Origin: an uncultured Vampirovibrio sp. | Lineage (GTDB): Bacteria > Cyanobacteriota > Vampirovibrionia > Gastranaerophilales > Gastranaerophilaceae | Direction of reading: 5' to 3' | DNA: 64,000 nt | NCBI GenBank assembly: GCA_910577515.1 | Contig: CAJTLW010000008.1 | Span: forward strand, 1-64,000 | In this document: positions 1-8,881 of the stretch, piece after piece | Layout: each line of letters begins with the position of its first letter | Position numbering within the stretch: position 1 is the first letter of the stretch | The notes under the pieces: model-generated | The model's database searches: none | What the model was told of the DNA's origin: nothing | Seen by the model: only the letters and a program-made list of their open reading frames with translations | Position numbers and translations under genes: made by a program

Positions 1-16
1 GTATACAAGTAAATAT

Positions 17-93
<77 letters not shown>

Positions 94-103
94 ATTAAAA
101 GAC

Positions 104-140
104 AATAGAGACAAAGCTTTTATACTTTGTCTCTATTTTT
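104..140 (+). terminator. Rho-independent terminator after tRNA-fMet
   Basis: A 13-bp stem (104-116 paired with 125-137) with an 8-nt loop, ending in a T run at 136-140. It lies directly downstream of the initiator tRNA. Confidence 0.9.
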
Positions 141-312
141 ATATTTCTGTAAAAATTAAATTTTGGTGACTTTTTGGTAACAAATTTCAAAAAAGCAAAA
201 TAAAATAATTCACACGATTAATCGTATGGAGGCATTATAAAAAACAGGTTTTTGTATTAAATTTTAATATTTTATAAATTTTGCTTTTGAGTTCATTTGC
301 TGGTTGTTAAAA

Positions 313-2163
313 TCAAAAACGCCAAAAAGCTGTCTTGGCTGAAAAGTTTTTCTTTATTTTGGCAGGGTTCCCCTGAACAAAAGAGTTAGCAGGCACATTT
401 TTATCTACAACAGCACCCGGTGCAATAATTGAATTATCACCAATCTTAACTCCTTTAAGAATAATTGCACCATGTCCTATTTTGACATTGTCGCCTATTA
501 TAATCGGGGCATCCGGATTTATTTGCTTATCTTTCTTGTTTTTCAAAACATAAAAATCCGAATCTGCCATATAACAATTATCAAAAATTTCAACTCCTTT
601 TCCGATAGCAATAGAGTTTTTACAACGTATTATTACCCCGGCGTCAATTTTTGCAGAAACAATTTCAAACTTGGCTTTTTCAAAAAGTTCAATTTTTGCC
701 GAAGGCCGTATAGAAAGCTCTTCGTTTACAACGATTTTTGAATTTTTACCTAAAGAAATAAAACATTCGGATTTTAAACCAGGTATAGCACCATCATTAA
801 GTATAACTTTACCTTCACCTTCAATTTTTCCACTATTGTGCGGATTATAAATTACCGGGTCACCGCTTGCCGTAATTTTGGCATCATACATTGCCTCCAA
901 AGGAGTTTCAGGCTCAGTATTTGCATAAGCTTCTCTTATAAATTTTTTATCTTCTAAGGTAAGATAAGCGTTACTTTCAGTCACATAAATATTATTTCTT
1001 TTTGCCTTCTTAATAAGACGTATGGTCAATTCGCGCATTTTTGGGGTAAACGGTTTAGCAAGGTTACTTGATAAAGAAATCTGTTTACAGCCTGCTTCTT
1101 TAGCAATATTGCAAAAACCGTCAATATCCACTTCATTATCATTATACCCTTCAAGAAAAATATATTTGAGATCTAAAAACGTTTTATGTATAGGATATTG
1201 TTTAAAATTATTTATTACTTTATCAAACAAATCAACACCCTTAACTTTTGCATAAGTTTCTCTTGTGCCAGAATCCAGTGAAACCTGAATATACGTCAAT
1301 CTGCCGGTATCCATAAATTCTGCAAATTTTTCTTTATAAATTGTCATATTGGTCATAATGACAGAGCGCCACTTGCTTTTTATTAAAATATCCAATATAT
1401 CATCACAATGTTTATTTGCGCAAAATTCGCCATTTGCAAAATGAACATTAAAATCCGAAGTATCATATTCAGGCATTAAAGAAATTTGCCGCAAAACTTC
1501 ATAAGTAGTGTCTTTTCCTTCGTGTTTTTTTAAGTAATTGAGGCTATCTTCAGCAAAACAATATATGCATTTTAAATTACAGGTATCCCCAGGATGTGTA
1601 GAACCAAAGCTTATAGTATCAGCCTTAACTGTTTTGCGGTAAAATCCGTATTGATAATGCGGACATTTTGAACAATCATTTTCTCTACCGTTTCGTATAT
1701 CATCCATCAGCTTTTCTGAATATTTTTGCCAGGCCGCAATGCGTTCTGGAACTTCTCCAGATACTTTGATAATGGGGTTGTGCTTTACTATACAGCATGG
1801 AGAAACATAATTCCCTCCATAATTAATAAAGTGGCCAATATAGCCACATCCGCGCTTATATTCTAAATCAGCTTCAAAAAAGTGAATTTTTTCAGGTTTG
1901 AATATTCCAGATAAAATCCTTGCAGTATTATTTGCTATAGCGTATGTAACCCAAACATCCGCATCAGGATAACGTTTAAATGCCTCGTTTATTTGAACCA
2001 CTTCATATTTATCGAGATATAGTTTATTTATCTCCCCCCGATAATTTTTAATTTCTTCATCTTTGGTTGAAAAAACAACAGGTTCCCCTGTTATTGAAAC
2101 AAACTTATCGAGTCTGCTTGCGGTTTCATTTGTAATACCGTAAAAAATAATTGGATTTCCCAT
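313..2163 (-). CDS. Radical SAM protein fused to a C-terminal left-handed beta-helix acetyltransferase-like domain
   Basis: 616 residues. The middle carries the radical SAM cluster motif CNLKCIYC (C195, C199, C202), which binds a 4Fe-4S cluster with S-adenosylmethionine. Extra Cys pairs precede it (C123/C124 and CSKC at 164-167), so another metal site is possible. From about residue 450 there are hexapeptide repeats ending in a block typical of the maltose/galactoside O-acetyltransferase family (IGHGAIIL, APGAVV, GNPAK, about 555-602). The N-terminal 120 residues look like a separate small domain. The start has a GGGAG ribosome site upstream. Architecture suggests modification of a sugar or peptide substrate, but no substrate can be named. 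The gene stands alone on this strand. The domain calls are firm; the function is unknown. Confidence 0.9.
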   Translation of the reverse strand: MGNPIIFYGITNETASRLDKFVSITGEPVVFSTKDEEIKNYRGEINKLYLDKYEVVQINEAFKRYPDADVWVTYAIANNTARILSGIFKPEKIHFFEADLEYKRGCGYIGHFINYGGNYVSPCCIVKHNPIIKVSGEVPERIAAWQKYSEKLMDDIRNGRENDCSKCPHYQYGFYRKTVKADTISFGSTHPGDTCNLKCIYCFAEDSLNYLKKHEGKDTTYEVLRQISLMPEYDTSDFNVHFANGEFCANKHCDDILDILIKSKWRSVIMTNMTIYKEKFAEFMDTGRLTYIQVSLDSGTRETYAKVKGVDLFDKVINNFKQYPIHKTFLDLKYIFLEGYNDNEVDIDGFCNIAKEAGCKQISLSSNLAKPFTPKMRELTIRLIKKAKRNNIYVTESNAYLTLEDKKFIREAYANTEPETPLEAMYDAKITASGDPVIYNPHNSGKIEGEGKVILNDGAIPGLKSECFISLGKNSKIVVNEELSIRPSAKIELFEKAKFEIVSAKIDAGVIIRCKNSIAIGKGVEIFDNCYMADSDFYVLKNKKDKQINPDAPIIIGDNVKIGHGAIILKGVKIGDNSIIAPGAVVDKNVPANSFVQGNPAKIKKNFSAKTAFWRF

Positions 2164-2266
2164 AAATTATGCTCCCAGCTACGATACATCTAAAAACTTT
2201 TGTTAATATTAAAAAAACATTTAAAAAAATAAATTGCTTCTTTATTAAAAACATATATACTCTGCG

Positions 2267-4564
2267 CTAAACCCTGTTTGCCACATGCATTTCAACAAAG
2301 CTTTTGATATCAACCGGTTTGCCATACAGGAAGCCTTGGGCAATCTTGCAGCCTATGCTTCTTAAAAATTCTGCCTGCTCTTCTGTTTCTATACCTTCAG
2401 CAACAGTTATCATATTTAGCTTATTTGCCATATCTATTATGCTTTTTGTTACAATTTGGCCTTTAGCTTCCTGAATTGTATCTTTGATAAAACCTCTATC
2501 AAGCTTTAAAATATCTATAGGCAAATTTCTCAACATATTTAATGAAGAATAACCTGTTCCAAAATCATCCATCGAAACAACAAAACCTAAATCTTTTAAA
2601 GTGTGAATTGCCTCTTCAAAACGTTTCTCATTATTAAAACAAGCAGATTCCGTTAATTCTAATTCTAAATATTTTGGTTCAATTCCATATTTTCTTGTAA
2701 GTAAAATTAATTCATCAATAAATTTATCATCATCCATGTGTACTCTTGAAACATTTACAGAAATCGGAAACAGTTTATCACCAGCTTTTTTCCTTTCTGC
2801 CAAAAATTCACATGCAAGTTTCCATATACATTTATCCACTTCTCTTACAAAGCCATTTTTTTCAAAAAGAGGTATAAAATGCAAAGGAGGAATTAAACCC
2901 TTAGAGGGATGAATCCATCTTACAAGTGCTTCAGCTCCGGCTAATTCCCCAGTCTGAAGATTAAACTTAGGCTGTAAATACATGTGAAATTGATTATCAG
3001 ACAACGCAAAAACCATTTCATCTTCGATGGCCTTTTCATGAAGAAGCTTTGCCCTCAGATTATCATCATAAAATTTACAAATACTGTTTACATCACTTCC
3101 GATTGTTCTTTTTGCAATATTAGCTCTTTCATACATTTGATCGATAGACTCTTCTCTGTCATTAATCAGATATACTCCAAATATTAGAGCTAATTTTGAA
3201 TTTAATGTCATGCCGGAAGTTTTTGAAACAAGCTTCATTGATTCTTGATTATAAACTTCAATTTCATCTAAAATTTTATCTACAAAATATTTTTCGATAA
3301 ATTCTTCTCTGTCATATTCATATAAAACTACAAAAGTTGAAGCATGGTCTCTTGCAAATATGCCATTTTCAGGAAGATTATTTTTAAGTATTTTACCAAA
3401 ATCCATAAGAATTTTATTGGCATTTTCAATTCCATAAAGCTCATTAATGGCTCTAAATTTTGTAATCTCTACACAAATCATCGCATATTTTTTATCAGGA
3501 TTATTTTTTAAAGCCTGAGCTGCTTTTATGGTAAACTGGTTCCTGTTGTCTGTCTTTGTTACTTTGTCTACAAATGCAATATCATAAACAATTTCTTCAT
3601 GGCGCATTAAAAGCTTGTTGTTATAGTATAAAAGGAAAAGCAATAAAACACTCACAATAACAACTATCAATACAAGCCCTGATAAAAGTTTATCAATGTG
3701 GAGCATTAAAACATCCATAGGAACAATTGTCATAACGTAGCGATTACTGTTATCAATAATTGCAAAAGAAGCTACGTACTTTTGACCTTCATATTTAAAA
3801 AGAAACGTTCCAAAATTTTCATCAGCGAATAATCCTAAAATTTCTTCTCTTGATTTACCTATATAATCAAGATTTCTTGAAAAAAAGTTTTTATCTTTGC
3901 TTTTATCTCTATAAGGTTTAAGAAGGAATTCTCCATTTTCATCTAAAATATAGGAAAACCCTTGCTTATTATAATTGTTAAATCCTAAAATTTTTATATA
4001 ATCATTAGCATAGACCTGAGCGCCCAACACACCTGTTATCTTGCCGTCCTTATTATAAACAGGAACACCAAATTCGTTTACATAACTCCCGCTTACTTCA
4101 TTACTAAGCTTTGTTTCAGCAAATACTTCTGTGCCGGATATAGCCCTTATAAACCTTTCATCATTAGACCAGTTTACAGGATTCAATCGGCCTGTATCTT
4201 TCTGCAGCCTTATTGTATGACCGTCAGGATATGCAAAAACAAGCCTGTGATAATCATAATCAGAAATATGGAACAAAAGGAAATTTGCAATATCTTTTTC
4301 ATTTGAAAAATTAACGCTTGCGCCCATTTTTGCAGCAAGTACATTTAATTCATTTATTGAAGAAGATATTCTTCCTCTCAGGTTTGAAGCAGTTTGCAGC
4401 ACGCTTTGTTCTAAATATTTTTCTGCAGAAATCTTTTCTTTTGCAAGAATGTCTCTTACAAAAAATACAGCAAGCAGAACAAGTAAAACTGTTACAATTT
4501 TAATTGTATTATAAAGTTTAACTATCTTTTTTTCTTTTTGTTTATGAAATTCTAAATCTATCAA
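2267..4564 (-). CDS. Membrane GGDEF-EAL protein; likely c-di-GMP phosphodiesterase with inactive GGDEF
   Basis: 765 residues. Two membrane helices (about 22-38 and 294-314) bracket a periplasmic sensor of roughly 250 residues that resembles a Cache domain. The cytoplasmic part has a GGDEF domain whose signature is replaced by HASTF (407-411), so cyclase activity is unlikely. The EAL domain that follows keeps EALVRW (545-550), the ELTES glutamate and the DDFGTGYSS metal motif, so c-di-GMP hydrolysis is expected. The start is a TTG at 4564 with an AGGGAT ribosome site about 7 nt upstream; no ATG lies nearby. It probably links an extracellular signal to c-di-GMP turnover. Confidence 0.93.
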   Translation of the reverse strand: MIDLEFHKQKEKKIVKLYNTIKIVTVLLVLLAVFFVRDILAKEKISAEKYLEQSVLQTASNLRGRISSSINELNVLAAKMGASVNFSNEKDIANFLLFHISDYDYHRLVFAYPDGHTIRLQKDTGRLNPVNWSNDERFIRAISGTEVFAETKLSNEVSGSYVNEFGVPVYNKDGKITGVLGAQVYANDYIKILGFNNYNKQGFSYILDENGEFLLKPYRDKSKDKNFFSRNLDYIGKSREEILGLFADENFGTFLFKYEGQKYVASFAIIDNSNRYVMTIVPMDVLMLHIDKLLSGLVLIVVIVSVLLLFLLYYNNKLLMRHEEIVYDIAFVDKVTKTDNRNQFTIKAAQALKNNPDKKYAMICVEITKFRAINELYGIENANKILMDFGKILKNNLPENGIFARDHASTFVVLYEYDREEFIEKYFVDKILDEIEVYNQESMKLVSKTSGMTLNSKLALIFGVYLINDREESIDQMYERANIAKRTIGSDVNSICKFYDDNLRAKLLHEKAIEDEMVFALSDNQFHMYLQPKFNLQTGELAGAEALVRWIHPSKGLIPPLHFIPLFEKNGFVREVDKCIWKLACEFLAERKKAGDKLFPISVNVSRVHMDDDKFIDELILLTRKYGIEPKYLELELTESACFNNEKRFEEAIHTLKDLGFVVSMDDFGTGYSSLNMLRNLPIDILKLDRGFIKDTIQEAKGQIVTKSIIDMANKLNMITVAEGIETEEQAEFLRSIGCKIAQGFLYGKPVDIKSFVEMHVANRV

Positions 4565-4732
4565 AGCGCAAATCCCTTTTCAAACTTCAAAATATACCTA
4601 ATTCCCATCATACAATCTTTTTTGCTTTTTAGCAAATAAACAAAACAAAAACCGAAGTACTACACAAAATTCAAGCTTTAAACAAGCACAGAATTTAATA
4701 ACGTGTGCTGAGGCGCAGCCTTGAAACGCACT

Positions 4733-4757
4733 AAAAAAGACCCTTGAAAGGGTCTTT
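4733..4757 (-). terminator. Rho-independent terminator of tRNA-Val
   Basis: Read on the minus strand, an AAAGACCC/GGGTCTTT stem (4736-4743 with 4750-4757) is followed by T6. It begins 6 nt past the CCA end of tRNA-Val. Confidence 0.85.
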
Positions 4758-4762
4758 ATAAA

Positions 4763-4838
4763 TGGTGGGCGTTGAGAGGCTCGAACTCCCGACATCCTCC
4801 TTGTAAGGGAGGCGCTCTACCAACTGAGCTAAACGCCC
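4763..4838 (-). tRNA. tRNA-Val (TAC)
   Basis: A 76-nt cloverleaf on the minus strand. The acceptor GGGCGTT pairs with AACGCCC, the anticodon loop is CTTACAA (anticodon UAC, valine), the T arm is intact, and CCA is encoded at 4763-4765. A decayed partial copy lies just upstream at 4861-4930. Confidence 0.96.
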
Positions 4839-4860
4839 GCACACTATTTAATTTTCAGCA

Positions 4861-4930
4861 CCTCGCAAGGGAGGCTTTTACATAAACCGAAAGTTAAAAC
4901 TTTCTTGGCAACTGAGCTAAACGCCCGCAC
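4861..4930 (-). pseudogene. Decayed partial copy of tRNA-Val
   Basis: The 22 bases at 4909-4930 exactly repeat 4821-4842, that is, the acceptor 5' strand plus start of the D arm of the neighbouring tRNA-Val and its 5' flank. Further along, 4861-4876 resembles the anticodon arm (CCTC...AAGGGAGG) but with altered loop bases. No T arm or 3' acceptor strand is visible, so it cannot fold as a tRNA. It is best read as the remnant of a tandem duplication; an integration scar is an alternative. Confidence 0.6.
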
Positions 4931-5045
4931 CAATGTTGGAATACTTTTATTATACATAAGGAATTTTTCATTTCAAGTATTTTTTTTAAATTAAAAAAAT
5001 CGCAAATTATTTTCTTTCCAAACGTTAATATAAATACCTTGAAAT

Positions 5046-6212
5046 GTGGAAAATATGCTCTTAATTTACCCTGTAAATTTTAATACATCAAATAAAAATA
5101 TACATGTTCATAATTCAGCAAATCTTAAAAATTCTGTTGAATTTAAAAGTCATGCCGAAAAAAATTTTGCACTATACCCTGTAGGATTATATTCAAGCAA
5201 AATTAATATAAATTTTACAGGCGGAAGAACAATGCTTTCTTTAAAAGAACAATCAGAAAGATTAAGTCTTGAAAGCCTTACGCCGATTATTTCAAATAGC
5301 ATTCAATCTGCGCTAAACAGCAAAACAGATAAAAATCTTTATGATATCCACACAGAAATTTTTACCCCGCTTTTAGAATGCCAGTCTCTTGAAGAAGCCA
5401 AAAATATATATCCTGAATTTAAAGATGTAATTGATGCAAAAGATTTACCTGAATATTTAATGTCGCCTACTTTGAAGAAAATTAAAAACGGGGAAATCGA
5501 AGGTGTCACACTAGAAAATTTGACACTTTCAATTTTAAAGATTCATTACGGAAAAGGTATTGGCTTAAGTTCAAGAAATAATTTTTTCGGCTTGAGTAAA
5601 GATGCAACAATAAAACTGCTTAATGATTTAAATATTAAAAGGCTAGATGGAAAATACCTGAGGCTTTTAAGCGATTGTAGTCTTGAAAGACGGGCAAAAA
5701 CATCAAAAAGCTGGAGTGAGGAAAAAAGGGCAGAACACGCAAGGAAGGCAAATAAAATTTGGAGTGACAGGCAAAGAAGACAAACCCAATCCGATAAAAG
5801 AAAAGAATGGTTTCAAAACCACCCGGAAGCTGCTGCAGAAATATCAAAAAGAATGCAGGGAACAACATTGAGTCCTGAAACAAGAGAAAAAATATCACAA
5901 AGTAAAAAAGCATTTTATCAACATAATCCCGAATTTGCACAGCTAAGAAGTGAATCTTTTGAAAGATGTCCTGAATTTAAACTTGTTATGCAAAAAGTTG
6001 CAAAAGAGGAATTTCCTTATTTAAGAATAATACTTTTAAAACAAGCAGCAGGTGAGCCTCTTGAAGATTACGAAATTAATTATCTGGAACGATATCATAA
6101 AAGATGTGAAGAATTATACCCTGGCGGTCAAAAAATAGTAGGCAAACTATTCAGCGAAATGTGGCAAGAATTTAAAGATAAAAAAGAACAGGAAGAATCC
6201 TGCTATCCCTGA
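5046..6212 (+). CDS. Uncharacterised protein with NUMOD3-like motifs
   Basis: 388 residues, not assigned to a known enzyme. The start is GTG at 5046 or ATG at 5055; neither has a strong ribosome site. The N-terminal 60 residues hold two similar segments (YPVNFNTSNKNI and YPVGLYSSKINI). The region around 220-310 is very basic and contains SPETREKISQSKKAF and SEEKRAEHARKA. These resemble NUMOD3, a short DNA-binding module found in homing endonucleases. I see no GIY-YIG, HNH or LAGLIDADG catalytic core. A DNA- or RNA-binding role is a guess from the NUMOD3 resemblance. It stands alone between tRNA-Val and the UDP-xylose operon. Confidence 0.75.
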   Translation: MENMLLIYPVNFNTSNKNIHVHNSANLKNSVEFKSHAEKNFALYPVGLYSSKININFTGGRTMLSLKEQSERLSLESLTPIISNSIQSALNSKTDKNLYDIHTEIFTPLLECQSLEEAKNIYPEFKDVIDAKDLPEYLMSPTLKKIKNGEIEGVTLENLTLSILKIHYGKGIGLSSRNNFFGLSKDATIKLLNDLNIKRLDGKYLRLLSDCSLERRAKTSKSWSEEKRAEHARKANKIWSDRQRRQTQSDKRKEWFQNHPEAAAEISKRMQGTTLSPETREKISQSKKAFYQHNPEFAQLRSESFERCPEFKLVMQKVAKEEFPYLRIILLKQAAGEPLEDYEINYLERYHKRCEELYPGGQKIVGKLFSEMWQEFKDKKEQEESCYP

Positions 6213-6256
6213 TAAATTATTACAAGAATATAACGATTAGCCCACACCAAAAGGCC

Positions 6257-6289
6257 ATGGTATAATTTTTAATTATAATTTTATACCAT
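6257..6289 (+). promoter_or_regulatory. Extended -10 promoter inside an inverted repeat, upstream of the UDP-xylose operon
   Basis: TGGTATAAT at 6258-6266 fits the extended -10 consensus (TGnTATAAT). The same bases form the left arm of a perfect 9-bp inverted repeat, ATGGTATAA (6257-6265) and TTATACCAT (6281-6289). It lies 20-50 nt before the next start codon. It could be an operator over the promoter or a 5' hairpin in the transcript. Confidence 0.5.
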
Positions 6290-6309
6290 TAAAGGGATAG
6301 TTAAATTTT

Positions 6310-7254
6310 ATGAAAAGGATTTTAATAACAGGAGGAGCAGGTTTTATCGGAAGTCATTTGTCAAAAAGGCTTCTTGATGAAGGAAATGATGTTATTTGCC
6401 TTGATAATTTTTTTACAGGTTCTAAAGACAATATCAGAGAACTTTTGCAAAACGACCATTTTGAACTTGTTCGCCATGATGTTACAAAAGAATATTTTGC
6501 AGAAGTAGACGAAATTTACAACCTTGCCTGTCCTGCTTCACCTCCGCATTATCAGTATAATGCAATAAAAACAATTAAAACTTCAATCCTTGGCATGATA
6601 AATATGTTGGGCTTGGCTAAAAGATGCAAGGCAAGAATATTACAGGCTTCAACAAGTGAAGTATACGGCGACCCTATGGTGCATCCTCAAAAAGAAGAAT
6701 ATTGGGGAAATGTTAATCCTATTGGCATTAGAAGTTGCTATGATGAAGGAAAACGTTGTGCAGAAACACTTATGATGGACTATCACAGGCAAAACAATGT
6801 CGATATTAGAATTATAAGAATTTTTAACACCTACGGGCCAAATATGCACCCAAATGACGGCAGAGTTGTTTCAAACTTTATTGTTCAGGCGCTTCAGAAT
6901 AAAGATATCACAATTTATGGTGACGGTTCCCAAACCCGCTCATTCTGCTATGTTGATGATTTAGTTGAAGGCATGATAAGAATGATGAACAATAAAGAAG
7001 GCTTTATAGGGCCCGTAAACCTTGGAAACCCTTCAGAAAGAACTATTTTAGAATTTGCACAGTTGATCATAAAATTAACAAATTCAAATTCAAAAATCAT
7101 AAATAAGCCTCTCCCGAAAGACGACCCTGCAAGAAGAAGGCCGGATATCAGCCTTGCAAAAGAAAAACTGGACTGGAAGCCGAAAACGGATATAGAAGAA
7201 GGACTTTTAAAAACCATTGAATATTTTGAAAAAAAATTGGAGTTAAATAGATGA
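6310..7254 (+). CDS. UDP-glucuronate decarboxylase (UDP-xylose synthase)
   Basis: 314 residues, an extended short-chain dehydrogenase/reductase. It oxidises, decarboxylates and reduces UDP-glucuronate to UDP-xylose using bound NAD. The Rossmann motif GGAGFIG is at residues 8-14, the catalytic YxxxK is Y144/K148, and the STSEVYG block (114-120) supplies the Ser/Thr and Glu residues. NLACPASPPHYQ is typical of the UXS branch rather than RmlB. AAAGGGATAG precedes the ATG. The stop overlaps the next gene by 4 nt (ATGA), and that gene makes its substrate, which supports the call. Product use: a cell-surface or lipid-linked glycan. Confidence 0.93.
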   Translation: MKRILITGGAGFIGSHLSKRLLDEGNDVICLDNFFTGSKDNIRELLQNDHFELVRHDVTKEYFAEVDEIYNLACPASPPHYQYNAIKTIKTSILGMINMLGLAKRCKARILQASTSEVYGDPMVHPQKEEYWGNVNPIGIRSCYDEGKRCAETLMMDYHRQNNVDIRIIRIFNTYGPNMHPNDGRVVSNFIVQALQNKDITIYGDGSQTRSFCYVDDLVEGMIRMMNNKEGFIGPVNLGNPSERTILEFAQLIIKLTNSNSKIINKPLPKDDPARRRPDISLAKEKLDWKPKTDIEEGLLKTIEYFEKKLELNR

Positions 7255-8573
7255 AAATATGTGTTATAGGAACGGGCTACGTAGGCCTTGTTGCAGGGAC
7301 ATGTCTTGCAGAGATGGGAAATGAAGTTATCTGCGTTGATAAAGACCAAAGAAAGCTTGAGCAGTTATCAAAGGGAATCATCCCTATTTATGAACCAGGC
7401 TTGGAAGAGCTTATAAATGCAAACGTGGGCGAAGGAAGACTTACATTTACAGACAACCTTCAAGCCGCTGTAAAAAAATCTTCGGTATGCTTTATTGCAG
7501 TAGGCACCCCGCAAGGAGAAGACGGGTCTGCCGATTTATCTTATGTATTAGATGTTGCATCAAGCATAGGTGAAGCTTTAAATGATTACAAGGTAATTGT
7601 TGATAAATCAACCGTTCCCGTAGGCACTGCAGAAAAAGTAACAGAAATTATTAAATCTAAAACAGATATTGATTTTGATGTTGTATCAAACCCTGAATTT
7701 TTAAAACAGGGTGCCGCCGTTGAAGATTTCCTTAAGCCAGACAGGGTTGTAATAGGTTCAAACTCCCAACGTGCAACAGAAATTATGCAGGAATTATATT
7801 CCCCGTTTCTTCGCACAGGAAACCCTGTAATTATTATGGATGTAAAATCAGCAGAAATGACTAAATACGCCGCAAATTCATTTTTAGCGGTAAAAATTTC
7901 TTATGCAAACGAGATAGCAAATATTTGTGAAAAAGTTGGCGCAAATGCTGAAATGGTAAGAATAGGAATGTGTTCAGATTCAAGAATAGGCTCTCAATTC
8001 CTTTTTGCAGGGCTTGGTTATGGCGGAAGCTGCTTTCCAAAAGACGTTAAAGCCATGATTAAAACAGCAAAATTAAACGGATGCTCATCTTCTCTTCTTG
8101 AAGCTGCAGATGAAACCAATAAAAAACAACGTCTCCTTTTTGTAGATAAAATTTTAGAAAGATATGAAGGAAATATTGAAGGCAAAACCTTTGCTGTATG
8201 GGGCTTAGCCTTTAAGCCAAAAACAAACGATATGAGAGAAGCCCCTTCAATCACTATTATTAACGAACTTTTAAAAAGAGGAGCCAAAATCAAAGCCTAT
8301 GACCCAAAAGCCTTTGATTTAGCGCGTACAATTTTTGGTGATAAAATAGAATATTCAAATTCTGCTTATGATGCATTGAATGACGCCGATGCAATGCTTC
8401 TTTTAACCGAATGGAACGAATTTCGCCGCCCAAATTTTGACAAGATAAAAACATTAATGAAGCATTGTGTTATTTTTGACGGCAGAAACCAATATAACGA
8501 GGAAAGGCTTATCCAAAAAGGTTTTGAGTATTATTGCATAGGCAAAAAAGCAAAATTAGGTGCAATTATTTAA
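7251..8573 (+). CDS. ugd: UDP-glucose 6-dehydrogenase
   Basis: 440 residues, the usual family length. It oxidises UDP-glucose to UDP-glucuronate with two NAD+. The N-terminal Rossmann motif is GTGYVGLVAG (7-16), the catalytic cysteine is C261 in GGSCFPKD, and the C-terminal UDP-binding domain contains WGLAFKPKTNDMREAPS. It is translationally coupled to the upstream decarboxylase by an ATGA overlap, so the two genes form a UDP-Glc to UDP-GlcA to UDP-Xyl unit. A terminator follows. Confidence 0.97.
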   Translation: MKICVIGTGYVGLVAGTCLAEMGNEVICVDKDQRKLEQLSKGIIPIYEPGLEELINANVGEGRLTFTDNLQAAVKKSSVCFIAVGTPQGEDGSADLSYVLDVASSIGEALNDYKVIVDKSTVPVGTAEKVTEIIKSKTDIDFDVVSNPEFLKQGAAVEDFLKPDRVVIGSNSQRATEIMQELYSPFLRTGNPVIIMDVKSAEMTKYAANSFLAVKISYANEIANICEKVGANAEMVRIGMCSDSRIGSQFLFAGLGYGGSCFPKDVKAMIKTAKLNGCSSSLLEAADETNKKQRLLFVDKILERYEGNIEGKTFAVWGLAFKPKTNDMREAPSITIINELLKRGAKIKAYDPKAFDLARTIFGDKIEYSNSAYDALNDADAMLLLTEWNEFRRPNFDKIKTLMKHCVIFDGRNQYNEERLIQKGFEYYCIGKKAKLGAII

Positions 8574-8599
8574 AACCTATTTAAAATTTACATAAAAAT

Positions 8600-8630
8600 A
8601 TGCCCTCTTTTAAAAAAAGAAGGGCATTTT
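8600..8630 (+). terminator. Terminator after ugd
   Basis: ATGCCCT (8600-8606) pairs with AGGGCAT (8621-8627), with extra A/T pairing inside and a short T run. It sits 27 nt after the ugd stop. Confidence 0.75.
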
Positions 8631-8814
8631 AATTCAAGTTTCTTGTGTTTTGTGTTAGGTCATAGTAATTAAATTGTGAAACCTTTGTTAGATAAGGTTT
8701 TTAATGGGAAAAGGATAGATTTGTTGTTAAGTGCTTATATAATATTAAATAATTTTTTCGTGTAATAATTACACCCTATAAAAAACTGTCAACTATTCCT
8801 TTTGCTATTTTTTA
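8631..8814. other. Gene-free AT-rich spacer between convergent genes
   Basis: This lies between the ugd terminator and the terminator of the convergent ABC exporter. I see no open frame with a ribosome site and no strong structure in it. Confidence 0.6.
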
Positions 8815-8859
8815 ATAAAAAATAAGTGTTTTTGTTACATTAATTAACAAAAACACTTA
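8815..8859 (-). terminator. Terminator of the MsbA-like ABC exporter
   Basis: A perfect 15-bp inverted repeat (8823-8837 with 8845-8859) has a 7-nt loop. On the minus strand it is followed by a T-rich run. It lies 22 nt downstream of the exporter's stop codon. Confidence 0.85.
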
Positions 8860-8881
8860 AAATGCTTATATATAGATGCTT

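Noticed and set aside
4598..4795. Minus-strand reading frame of about 65 codons
   Set aside because: It runs through the tRNA-Val 3' end and its terminator, has no ribosome site and has a composition unlike the neighbouring proteins.
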